The translations under genes were made by a program, and so were the position numbers. A stretch of 64,000 bases of DNA from Neospora caninum Liverpool. Lineage: Eukaryota; Apicomplexa; Conoidasida; Eucoccidiorida; Sarcocystidae. Shown here in pieces: positions 1 to 11,098 of the stretch. The DNA lies in the NCBI RefSeq assembly GCF_000208865.1, contig NC_018391.1:620001-684000 (forward strand). Reading direction: 5' to 3'. Numbering within the stretch: position 1 is the first letter of the stretch; every line of letters starts with the position of its first letter. The notes beneath the pieces were generated by a model. The model worked only from the letters and a program-made list of their open reading frames with translations. It was not told the DNA's origin and searched no databases.

Positions 1-1860
1 CCTGCACAGGGGCACACGACTGGAGTGATTCTAAACGATGGGCGCCCACGGGGACACCCCAACAGCCATATATTGGGGTTTTCCAAGTGACGCGGCCAGA
101 AATTAGGAAATCAGCACACACGTCGCAGCTTGAGGCGATGAAACGCTCATGCGTCAGAACTGCCATCCCATCCGGAGAAACGAACCGAGCTGACAAATGA
201 GAAAGAAGAATAATCGGCTTCTGTGGACACAGTCGCTGAGCTTGACAGAAGGCGGCTCAAGTTGGAAGTGTTGACGAGAAATGCGTAGCGGTATGGAGAG
301 CAAACGAAAGTAAATCTTGCTGAGCGTTTCTTCCCTAGCCAGACCCAAACGTTCTTTGAACCAGAAACGGGTGTCTGCCGAAGTTGGCGGTACGCATACA
401 TGAGAATGCGATCGTTTTTCCTGCTCAACGGCGACATCCTATTGGCTCGGTGTTTTTCGCAACCCTGGGAAAAGCCTGCCTCGCCTTTACCTTGGCTGAA
501 CAACTAGGCCACACACACACACACTCACCGTAGTCTACGGGGTAAGTACAAAAAACGGGGTTGGCTTCGTCACAAGGCGCAGATTCAATACACGCTTGCA
601 TGTCGTCAAAAACGCGTAGTCCGGCGCAGTCCACGTAGCGGTTGTCCTTCTCTGTCTGTGGATGGCCCGAGCACCACTTGATGTCCCACCTGCGAACAAA
701 ATCCACACCAGCTGTGTCTGGCGACAAACGCTGACAAAGACTTCCAAGGGTGCCTCGTCCCCGCCCGCCCCCCATCAGGCCCTCGATTCCGTCTCTGAAA
801 GAGCGAAGAAAAAGAAGCGTTTCGAAAGACGCAACTACGGATAAGGCGATTCTTAATAAACGCCGCGCACGACTGATTTCACGAACAGAGGATGCCTCTG
901 CGATCGAGGCGTCGCAGCCAGCGAAAGAAGAGAGACACAGACGCTGGCGAGCCGACGGAGCAAAAGCGCATGAAACACAAAGCGATCGGAAAAGAGCTCA
1001 CTGCCCCGCTTCGCGCCCTGCATGCCACGAGCTTCGGACGTACGGTGCAATCTTTGCGGAGCCGTCGAGCCCGACCCATGTCGTCGTCCACGGAGGGCTG
1101 CTAATATCCGCCCCAGCCTTCAAACACTTTTGCTCGATGTCTGAGTGGCGGTGTGCAGACTGCTCCTCTTCCAAAACAGCCGCGGGGCAACTTTGCTCAG
1201 GAAGTCGGCTCGAGTCCAGGGAAGCGGATTTCACCGGCAAAAGCGCCTGGGTGCCCTGGAACAGGCCTACCCACGAGAACGTGTCCGGCTCAGAGAGGAA
1301 CTGCAAACAAAGCAAAAAGGGGATCCGTCGTCCACAAGATGTGCAAGAAAGGCAAACGAGGTGGAAAACCGCCCTCTTCCTGGCTTTATCTTGACGCCTT
1401 CCTATAGGCAAGCCCCACACACTTTCACATCTCATGCAATGAAAACCGACAATGAAGGTAAATGCACATACATACATATATACATATATACATATATATG
1501 CACATGGTGGCACTAAAATATCTTGTGTTCAGCTCCCAGCAAGCACGATCTTGTGTTCAGCTCCCAGCAAGCACGCTACCGCGTACGCCAGAGACGCGGT
1601 CAGCTACGTTCTCACACTGCAGTCGACTGGATGAGAATCGTAGGGACAACAGACGCGCACGCGGTGAGCAAGAGACGTGTCCTCTACCATTCACAGACGA
1701 AAACCAGATGAATTTCGCCCTCAAGATCGTTTGTAGGCTCTACACAACGACAGGGCCGCACAACAGGACTGTGGGTGCACATGCATGCGTGCCCATCTCC
1801 CGGTTATCTCTATACATACATACATGCATACATCCATACAAATGCATGCATGCATGTGTA

Positions 1861-1895
<35 letters not shown>

Positions 1896-4800
1896 GCGCA
1901 CAGTGTGTTGGACACCAGGAAGTCTCGGGAGCGATCGGCGGTTTGTTTCGTTCCATCTAATGTGTGACCTACATTCATGATTTTCGCGTCGTCGTCGCTC
2001 TGCATGACGGCAACTCTGGAGAAGTCGGAGGGGACACGAAGATCTGAAACGAGCCGGCGGCACGTCAGCTGCGCCTCCGCGAAACTTCCAATGTACATGA
2101 ACAGATCTTCCTCGACGCTGGCGTAACACTTCAGCCCATACTGCACCGCAGAGGCCCACGGGCACCTGGCTGAATCCGGAAGGCCGTAGATCCCCCGAGT
2201 TAAAGGGTAAGTCTTTGCAACGAAGTACTGCTCCCACTGTCCCCCATGCGCAGGCACCTGGTCGGTATAGGAGTATGCGGCGACGAAGCTGGCGCAAGGC
2301 GCGTCCAGTCCCACGTGAAACATGGGCCTCTGCGACGTTACCTGGACTCCGTTATCTTCCGATTGACTCGTGACCCATCGCCTGGCCACACACAAATTAA
2401 AACCCGTTTTCCGGCTTATCTCCTGAGCGGAACTGTCAAAGATCCCACTGCCCCGGATGTCGGCAACCGGGAGGACACCGATTTGACCCTCGCACGTGTT
2501 GCTCTGTGCAATCATTCCGTAGTTTGTAAATGTCTTCCTTGTGCCATCGCTGTAGTTTGACGTTTCGACCACAGCGTAGAGACAGATGTGTGCGCTCGTC
2601 GAGGTCCCGTCTTCCGCCGTCGTCAGCATCGCAAAGTCGGAGAGGTTGTCGGGCACCGCAAAAGCGCGTGCGACGAGCCAACCTTCTTTAGCGTCTGCAG
2701 CGGCCTGTTCCCAGTAATCTTTGGGCACAATCGAAGACGCCAAATACGCTCCATACTCGACGGGGTTCTTCATCGCCTCTTCTGCGCCCCGCACCACCAC
2801 GTAAAACTCCACGGGGGTTAGCGAACCGAGCGCTTCGCCAAAACCCGACATCGCGTCGTTCACGTACGCCGTCGGCGGGGGCTCTGCGACGGCACAGACA
2901 CAAGGCACAGAGCGACTTTGTTGAAATGGATGCGCGTGTACACAGAAACATGCACGTCCATGCATATACACACACATACGTAGATATATATATATATACA
3001 TTTATCATTCTCTGTGTGCGTAGCATATACCTATACAGGCACATGTGCACAACAGTTCTCCGACGAATTCGGAGAAGACATTCTTTTCTCTTCTGCATGT
3101 ACATGTAACAGAGAACAGGAATAAAGCTGAGAAACACGCACAGAATGAAAAAAGTTGGAATACAAAGGATAACTGGCATGGGGGGGGAAAGAAACAGCGC
3201 TTGAGAGGGCCTACGAGCGCGGTTGTAGAGACGCGATTCGCCCTCGTTACGAAACAGCTCACGATACAGGAACCCTCAACCGAGAACGTCTCGACGAGGC
3301 GTCCACGTGAAACGCTACCGACATTCCTTACCTTGTGTGGTAGGATCTTGCTTCGGATAAAGGCACTCCTTCGGCTTTTTAGAAACGAACTCGTCCCAGG
3401 ATGTACTGCTCAGCCACGCATACATGCCCTTATCAAGACAGAACTGACTGTCAGGCTCTGCATCCCAAAACCGAGGAGACGTTGTCTCCGGCGACGAATA
3501 GGAGCATGAGGCCTTGTAGGCATCGGGGATCAAAGAGTTCGTTTTTAGCGCAGAGGACATGCAGTTTACAGGGGAGGCGTCCTTGGCGCACGTGTCGTAC
3601 ACCCTGCAGGATCACGAGGCACAAAAAGACAAGCGACAACGCGTCTCTTCAAATCATGCAGGATTTCCAGAAATGCACAGCAAAAACTCAAGAGAAAGCT
3701 GGTCAACTCCCCCGCCACTTTGGAGCATAGTCTTCGCTGCGTCATCGTGGGGCGGTCACGTGCGATCGCGCGAGCTGCCCTACGGGACATCTGATGCACT
3801 GTGGAAGTGTCGTTCAATCTTCCGTTCCGTTTGCCCAAGTACAAAAGGCCGAAAAACGCGTTGAAACAAACTCGAAATGCCTGCGCCAGCCCACCATCTA
3901 CAAAATTAGGAGCCGACACACGGTCACCCGCGTCATCCACGCACAACTTTTGGGTGGCCCCAGTTCGACTTCCGACACCCATGGCCGAGTGACGCGCTGC
4001 GAGAGTCAGCCGAACGTGCCGAGCGACGTCAGGCTCACTCTCGTCCTGCACTCGTGCTGACTTGCAGACGCTCCAGAGCCCGGAAACCGAAACCAGGCGA
4101 ATGGATGTTCCCTCGTGCGGAGACTCGTCTGGCTGCAGCTCAGAGAGGTATTTCCCTTCTATGCCAAATGAACGATACAGCCTGTCAGTCGAAGCCGCTA
4201 CAAACATTGCTAGTGGGTATCAAAATAGGATTCACTGCCTCTAAACATATACAGTAGACCGTTTCGCGCAACACGCCAGTGGGCTCACAGGTCTTCGACG
4301 AACGCGCAGATGTTCCAGCAGTTCATAGACTCGTCGATTTTCACAGTTTGCTGCGTCTCGCCGGATGCGTCATCAGTTTCAGAAGAGAGAAACATGCCGC
4401 TCCCGCAGGCAGTGCGCTGCTCATGCGCGGATGTGCCCGATCGGGTTCCTGTCTCAAGCATCGATCTGCTTGACAAGTAGCCCAGCGCACGCGCACCGTC
4501 AGCCCCCTCGACGGCAGTCCGGAGACGGGACCTTGCTGAGCGCCTGGACGAACGGCCAATGAACCCTGGAGCTTTGCTATCTCGCTTGCGCGTCTCTGTA
4601 GCCGCCCGCGTTTGGGGCACTACTCTTGCACTCCCTGACTCGGCAGAGAGGGGATACGACGACACTGCCGTTGCAGCAGCGCCTGGGACTCCCCGTCCTT
4701 CAGAAACGTCGACGGGTGCAACGGCGTTCGCAGATACGATGCCCAGCCGCCTCGTAGAGGGTGGAGCATGTGAAGAGAGGAAGAACAGGAGGAACACAGG

Positions 4801-5256
4801 TAAAAGAAGAGAGCCCAGCCAACTCGATTTCTGCAGTACCTTCCCGAATGGTCGGCGGTTCGAATCCGACGGCCTGTCTGAGTCGTCGACTTCAGCCGAA
4901 GATGGCAAAGAAACAGACTCGCACGCGCTTGTGCAAAAACTGCGGGCTATGTCCGATGAACAGGTAGACACTCGAGCACATGATGTCGTGAAGTCATTCG
5001 CAGCCGGTGCCCGAGAACGGATCGCGATTCTAGGACGCCGGACAGAGCCGAAATGACGACGGGAACTAGGCAACAGCGCGAGCGGCCCTCGGCGCTTGAG
5101 ATCCGAGCCGCGTCGACGCGCCTCCAGAGGGAGGGATGTACCCCTTCTGACAGCGCAACCCCGTTGTGCACGTCCTCCGCCAGTGCCCCGCCTGTGTCGG
5201 CACTGATGACAACACCTGTGCGACTTTGCCTCCCCGGTGCACTGTTCAGACTCCAT
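1..5256 (-). CDS. Cysteine-rich signal-anchor protein with divergent C-type-lectin-like domain (partial, runs off left edge)
   Basis: Exons inferred on the minus strand: about 5256-4289, 3603-3332, 2883-1973, 1300-1044, 689-529 and 189-<1. Every junction has GT..AG and the phases close (2,1,0,2,1), several with strong polypyrimidine acceptors. The first exon carries a hydrophobic stretch (SSWLGSLLLPVFLLFFLSS, near 4765-4830), a probable signal anchor. Exons two and three form a Cys/Trp/Tyr-rich ectodomain. The end of exon three plus exons four and five resemble a C-type-lectin-like fold: a FAEAQLTC helix, two WVGL motifs, WDIKWCSGHP, a DCAGLR motif and a closing Cys pair (CIESAPC..FC). About 65 residues lie between the two WVGL motifs, which is unusual. 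The fold is my inference; ligand and sugar binding are unknown. The start is uncertain: Met codons at 5256, further upstream, or an upstream exon are all possible. The 3' end lies outside the window. Confidence 0.72.
1521..1576. repeat. 28-bp perfect-length tandem duplication in an intron
   Basis: A 28-bp unit starting tcttgtgttcagctcccagc is present twice back to back (1521-1548 and 1549-1576) with one mismatch at the last base. It lies in the intron between the third and fourth exons of the minus-strand lectin-like gene. Confidence 0.9.
1864..1892. repeat. (TA)n microsatellite
   Basis: Uninterrupted TA dinucleotides preceded by CATACA and GCATGCATGCATG runs (about 1800-1857). It is intronic in the minus-strand lectin-like gene, close to the donor of its third exon. 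Confidence 0.95.
2984..2998. repeat. Short (TA)n microsatellite
   Basis: Short TA tract within a CATATACACACATACG-type region, inside the intron between the second and third exons of the minus-strand gene. Confidence 0.85.
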
Positions 5257-8200
5257 GCAACGAGACACCGCACAAGCGCCTACGATGGGCTTTGCGCGGC
5301 AAATCGAAACCCGCTCCATTACGACGCGCGTGTGGCCATCGAGAGGCGACTGCCTGTGGCGCGCGCAGTGAGCGCCAAGCACTGGTATCTCTGCGCAGTG
5401 ACAAAAGTGGAATTCACCGTCCACCAGGCCCTCACGTGAAGCTTGATCGGCTGCAGGAGCTGTCAGCACGATCGAACATGTGCATTCTCGGTGGGACGGC
5501 GTCATGATCCAAGAAGTGATGCAAGGGGAATATCCGAGAGAGCACGGCCCCGCGTCGGCGGCAGCAACGAATACGTTTAGCGAAGCAACTGACAGCCTTT
5601 GAGTGTCGTCTCGCGGCTGCAGATCAACATTTTCGTTCCGTTCAGCCACTTGTCGACTCTTGAGCGAAGGCCCGCCCAGAAGACAACATTTCCACGGCAG
5701 ACCGACACGCGCTAAGCTTTTCAGTTCCGGAGTCCCGCTCAACAATGGGCGTCCTTGTGCACAGGAACGAGGGAAAATGGCCATGGGGTGCTCCGAGCAC
5801 CTCCCCGCAGAAAACGGTTTCCTCACTTGATGTACACTTCAGAGCATTTCGGGTCGCGCCTATGCGATGGCAATCCATGCATTAGCGAAGCCGAGCAGTG
5901 GAACCCAGGCGAATCCCGCAGCGACCCTGCTATAACCATGCGCCGGGCGAACGAGCGCTCGACGAAGAGAGAAGAGCTGGCTATCCAAGGAATGTACTCA
6001 AACCAGTACAGAAAATTATCCCCTGAAAAAAAATGAAACTTGCCAACGCAACAGGCAAGCTGTAGAGCAAAAGATTAGAAGTGTGACCTGGCACCAGAAG
6101 ACTAGCTGATCAAGGGGTGATTAGCTGGGCACGAAGACGGGATGAGCCAGCCGAAAACAGGTCATGAAATCGTACCACCGCAACGGCAGGCGCAGAGAGC
6201 AGACAGCGAAATGCGAGAGGGTAGCGCAGAGATTTCAAGACAATAACCCCCCGTTTTCATACATTGGGCAATCCAAAGGGCGCCTTCGAGCAGCACGCAT
6301 ACAACCCAGTAGAGGATGCGCGCAGCTTGGCGGCCTAGGCGTCACGCAGGAAAAAGTAACCTCACAGAGACGAGCGCGAAACAACACAGAACAACTGCTT
6401 TTAGCTGCATTGATCCAGCAGCGGACCGCTATCGACGTAGAGACGGCGTACTCGACGCGGGTATGCGGACGGGAGCAGCAAGAAGCCCTCGGCAGGGAAA
6501 TATGGTCGAGCGGCGGGAAGATGGGGGCCGAGACGCCAACCCACACACCGACTCTTTATCATCAAAACGGCAGATACGAGCTCAGCAATTATGTGACGAC
6601 AGAACAATACCCTGCAAGTCAAGCCGTAGGCTCAGAAATCAGTTGTTGCTCTCTGCCGAGCTGGAATCCATACCCCCTCTTCGAGCCCGCAATGGACGCG
6701 CGGGAAGCAAATGAGCTCGGTTCGAATGCACCAGAATCCTGCACTGAAAGGAACGCCGGGAAGTCCAAGCAGAGACGATGGCCAGGACAATTTTTTACCA
6801 ATGACGAGCGGCGAATTCCTGCATCTGGCCGTCGGCGCCCGTCACTCCGTGGAGCACACCTCTCGGTCCACAGCGGTATGCAACGATCGGGCTGTCCGTG
6901 TTCATCTCACACCGAGACTCCGAGTTGCTTCTTGCTTACGCAAAGATCGGTAGTTATCCGTGGAATAACGAAAGCAACCGTGGCCCAAGACTCGAATGAA
7001 ATCCGTCTTTTCGATGCCCTCCTCTCTCCCATGCAGAGAGCGGAAGCGGGCATCAACCTGGCAGACAGGAGATAGGCTTGCGATTGACGAGCTGCCGTGC
7101 ACGGCGCGCTCCCCAGGAAAAACCAACTCGGCACTAGATTCTCCAACAACGTCTGGTGAAGATACTTTGGTGGGTTTCTTTCCAGAAGCGGAACCCTCTT
7201 TCGCAGGAAAAAGCAGAGACGTCGCCGTCCACGCAAGTCGATGGTTGGTTGACCGGCTGCAGGTGCGCTGTGCGGCCGTCGGGCAACGAGGTTCCGGGGT
7301 TGTCGACTGACCCCCCCCCGGGGTGGAGAAACCTGTTTATCTGGCGATGGACGCTAACTGCCTGTGCCAGCGGAAGGGGCCGTCAAGACAGCTACTGCGT
7401 CCACGAGTGAACGCATATGCAAAGGCGAAGCCTGCACGAAAAGTCGTCGAGAGGAAGAACGACGCGCGGAATGCCTAACGGTTCAGTGTCTTCCTAGAGA
7501 CGGCCGCAAGCACTCCAAGAGCCAGAGGAACGTGGTGTCGATACTTCTTTTTCATGGTGTGTGTTTTATTCTGTCGACAAAACCCGGAAACCCCCCCCCC
7601 CCGTGGCGGCGTGCGGCCACTGTGGTGTGCCTGCTTCTCCCCGTCTTTCCACATGAGAGAAACAGGTATGGCTGTGGTCACAGCAGGTTCGGAAACGGGA
7701 GACGCCGTCTTTCCCGGTAAAGTAGACTGTGGAGAAGGGAAGGACCAATACCTAAGACGATCAGCGAAGGCGGGCGGAACATCGCAGCAAGTACAACTCG
7801 AGCGCATTAGCAGGCACGACGGCCACCAACGAAGGAGGCGGATTCGCTACTGAAGTTCCAGCAAAGATTTTTCCCTCCTGCACAGCAAAGTGCGTGAAGC
7901 CCGAGTAGTAGACGCTAGAAAGACTCTGGGATCCGCCCGTGGTGTCTGCTAGTTCGCCTACATGAACGCAGACGATAGAAAAGCTCCTCCGCTACTCTGC
8001 TGACCACACCTGCTGGAATGCGAGTGCCAACGAGGGGTCAGTGTCATTCGCCTTGGCAACTGTGGAATTCACCAGTTTCCTTTCTTTTCAGATGCGCTGT
8101 CTTCCGCACAATACCATCATACCGGACACGTAGCGACAAGTACAGCCTTTTCGGTGGCGTTAGCCGGGTCACGAAATCTCCTTCCCTCGGAAGCGCATTC

Positions 8201-10567
8201 GGATTGTTGTCTTCCTAAGAGGCGATAGTGGTAAAGCGGTTGTCCTCCGTAGGTCAAATAGCTATGAAGCGCCGCGTGTGGACTGAAGTCGTCACGTTCT
8301 CGCTCCGTCAGGTACAGCATCCTCGACGGTTCGCCGTAGTATTGGCAGTACCAGCGGAGCCCCCTTCTTTTGAAAGGTGCCATGTACACGCAAACATGGC
8401 GAGAGGCATGTGGCACAGGCAACTCTCCAGGAAATATCTCTGCTGCGAGCCGGAGAGCACCCGCAGCGCTCAATTATGTCTGTGCATATCGGGGTCTAAC
8501 ACTTGTTCTCTAGGTGCTTGTCTGGGCGAAGGGAACTTCAAATTGTTCCATACTCCGGGGAGGAGTGAGGCTCTTTTCCGTTGTAACCGTGTGATGAGCT
8601 ACACGTAACGCTGTCATCTAATATGCACAGCTTATCTTGGGCAGAAGAGTTTTTTGTGCATCTTTTTGTTGGCCGCCAGTGCAACAGACGCCTACAGCAG
8701 CAAATGCTTCATGCGGCAGCCTGGAATGTCACAGCTGGTGCTGCATGGGAAAAGAACAGGAGATATTCGAGTTCGTCTGAAGCTAGCTGATGCCTACAAT
8801 GACCGGTCACCTCGATTAAGGGTGCCGAGCTAGCGTTTCTGAGGTTCTGCCCGGTTTTGTCGTTGTTCTCGGGAGTCTGTGCGAGCTGTACCTCCTCAAC
8901 AGATGTTGCTGGAAATGGTGGTCACGTTACCTAAATTCAGAAAACTTGGGTACTCCAGCACCACAAAAATCCTCGATCAGAACAGCCGGGCCTTGCTCTT
9001 CTGAACGGGATAGCTGCGGATACAGGCGATGCCTAGGCTTTCAACGATGCATCTTGCAGGGGCGGGAAACAAGAGTTCTTCATGGAGACGCATAGCAAGT
9101 GCCCAGGCAAAATGTCGACACAGGATCATGTGTTTCTGGGGACCCATCTGCCCATTGCAGGGTTTGAAATTACAGGTCACCATCTGAAACGTCTTTCCAC
9201 AAGCGGCATACAGGTGCTGTCTATTTTCTCCTGAGTAGAAAGAAGCCACCGACGCCACGTGTCCTTACGGAAGCGAATACGCTTGGTATCTGAACGACTG
9301 GCGCGCAGAACATGTGTTGTGAGAACTTGATTCCCTTCCAGTTCTGTCTCCAATTTCGATGTTCACCGCGGAAGCACGTCAAATGCTTTTTTTTGCTTGA
9401 CTGGGGACACTTACACGTGGCAACCGGGGGACGGGCCACCCCTGATTCTGATCTGCGCATCCGGGTCTCAACGGGCGACACTGCCATCGGCAAGAAAACT
9501 GTCTGTTGCGGGGGACTGCAGGAAATCCCCCCCTTCTTTGGGCCTGAGGTATTTCAGAAACATCCGTGCCGCCGATTTTCAACTCGTCTCTTCTGCCTAT
9601 CAAAGGTGATGCTCGACGCCTCTTTCTCCGCGATTCACTACGTAGACATGGAGCAGTCCATGTAGCGAATGATTCCAGTGCCGAGCAAAGGTCTGTTCTT
9701 CTTTGTCTGCATGTGAGTCGCAGCTTCCAACTGTTTTCGCAAGCTGCTAGTGTTTGGATCTTTCTACTTCCAAGGCAGCCCAGAGAGAGCGTCGTCTATC
9801 CTTGTCATAATGACAGCCAACAGCCAGGGTCGACTATCGATCTAGTCCGGTGCTCCATCAGCCCCCACGGTCAATTGTCTCGAAAGCTGAAGTGGCGGCA
9901 GCAGAAAGCTTTTCTTTGAGAAAAGGCCTAAAACCCAGAGGTTCTTGTGTTTTGGACGAGCACCGCCTAACGGTGGGGTGTAGCGATCTTCGTGCCAAGG
10001 ACGAGTACGGGGCGTTAGACGATGTGCTACGACAGATTACACGAGGGGAAAAAGGGCCCTGTACACGAGGGACATTCTCCTTCGACTTTGATCGGTGGAA
10101 GTGTTTGAGCTGTTGCCTGCCAGTGGAAAGACAGGATCTGTAGAACGGCAACCCCTCGCCGCTGATCGAGGCTTCCATTAGTTACTTTCGCACTGTCATC
10201 GCTCTGCCTTCATGTATGGTTTTGCGCAGTTCCTCTGTCTCACTGTTCTTCACCATGCCCATCTGTTATCAGAGACAGCGACCATGGCCGCTTTCCCTCA
10301 GAGAGCCATTCCTGACACCAGAAGGGGCGATTCAAGCGTATCTCTTGTTTGCGAATGCGCGAGACTCGAGGCAAGAAGCAAGCGCAGCAGCGAACATGCT
10401 TTCCGCGTGCTCTTAAGGTATTTTCTTGCATGCTATCTGCCAGTCGGTTCTCACTTGCAGGACGTGTTGGCCGAAACACAGCGCGAGCCAGAGAATACCC
10501 GTTTTCTCATTCTCTCCATGGTTTGCGAATTTTTTGACTGGCCACTGGATTCCTTTATGTCAACTCT
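5257..10567. other. Stretch without a secure gene; a few candidate exons
   Basis: No recognisable domain on either strand. Codon composition is mixed and GC content looks lower than in the coding blocks. The frame of the first lectin-gene exon stays open in minus direction back to about 5826, so part of this may be its 5' end. Two minus-strand open segments bounded by plausible splice sites (8439-8123 and about 9236-8989) are rich in Cys, Tyr and Trp and could be exons of an unrecognised gene. A 303-codon plus-strand reading frame (6164-7075) is listed separately. The rest may be intergenic DNA and the TFIIB promoter and leader. Confidence 0.5.
6164..7075 (+). CDS. Possible hypothetical protein, 303 aa (weak)
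   Basis: A 303-codon open frame with ATG and stop. It matches no family I recognise, has no signal peptide or membrane segment, and its composition is polar with Arg, Gln, Ser and Asn. It stands in an otherwise ungenic 5-kb stretch. In this GC range an open frame of this length can arise by chance, so the call rests on length and a protein-like spread of residues only. It could equally be non-coding. Confidence 0.2.
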   Translation: MKSYHRNGRRREQTAKCERVAQRFQDNNPPFSYIGQSKGRLRAARIQPSRGCAQLGGLGVTQEKVTSQRRARNNTEQLLLAALIQQRTAIDVETAYSTRVCGREQQEALGREIWSSGGKMGAETPTHTPTLYHQNGRYELSNYVTTEQYPASQAVGSEISCCSLPSWNPYPLFEPAMDAREANELGSNAPESCTERNAGKSKQRRWPGQFFTNDERRIPASGRRRPSLRGAHLSVHSGMQRSGCPCSSHTETPSCFLLTQRSVVIRGITKATVAQDSNEIRLFDALLSPMQRAEAGINLADRR

Positions 10568-11098
10568 TTGCCGTCTCCGTTCCCTTTTTGTTTCGCGAAC
10601 TTTTTTCCGCCGTACGTCCGTATCGGCACAACCCTTCTCGTTGCGACTCACCTTCTCCGACATTTTCCCTCTGTTATCTTTCGTCAATCTTTGAAGTCCT
10701 CCAAGGCAACACTGTCGGTTTCTGAGCTTTCGTCTGGCGCTTCGACAAAGGCGTGCATCTTTCGACGCTCCTTGGGAAGTTTGCCAAGTGGACCGGTCTC
10801 TCACGGTGGTAAATCGGTTTTCCACGTCTTGTGTCCAAACGAGAGGTTCCCCATTTTGTTTCGACTTTCGAAAAAGAACAGGTCTCTGTTTTCCCCCTCT
10901 GGGTTTCGACTCAGCAGGACCACGAGGGGGGCGAAAGGCAGAGTGCGGAGACGGCCCCGCGGCCTTTCCGCCACTCCCCGTCCAATTCTCTCTGTTTTTT
11001 CTCTGCTGGGAGTCGCGGCGGGCACGCGTTCTGTCTGTTTTGGCCCGTCCTTCTTCGTTCCTGTCCGATTTTCTGAATTCCTTTATCCCCCAGCCAGG
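10568..11098 (+). other. Pyrimidine-rich leader upstream of TFIIB
   Basis: T/C-rich sequence that stays open in frame with the TFIIB start, so the TFIIB frame could formally be extended to 10568. The extension reads as Phe/Ser/Pro/Arg-rich noise. The ATG at 11099 (context CCAGGATGT) is followed at once by the Ser/Pro-rich N-terminus, so I treat this part as 5' UTR and promoter. Confidence 0.55.

Noticed and set aside
1..4289. Apical membrane antigen (AMA1-type) identity for the Cys-rich minus-strand protein
   Set aside because: The Cys spacing and the AMA1 signature segments are absent. The order of WVGL, WCSGHP, DCAGLR and the closing Cys pair fits a CTLD better.
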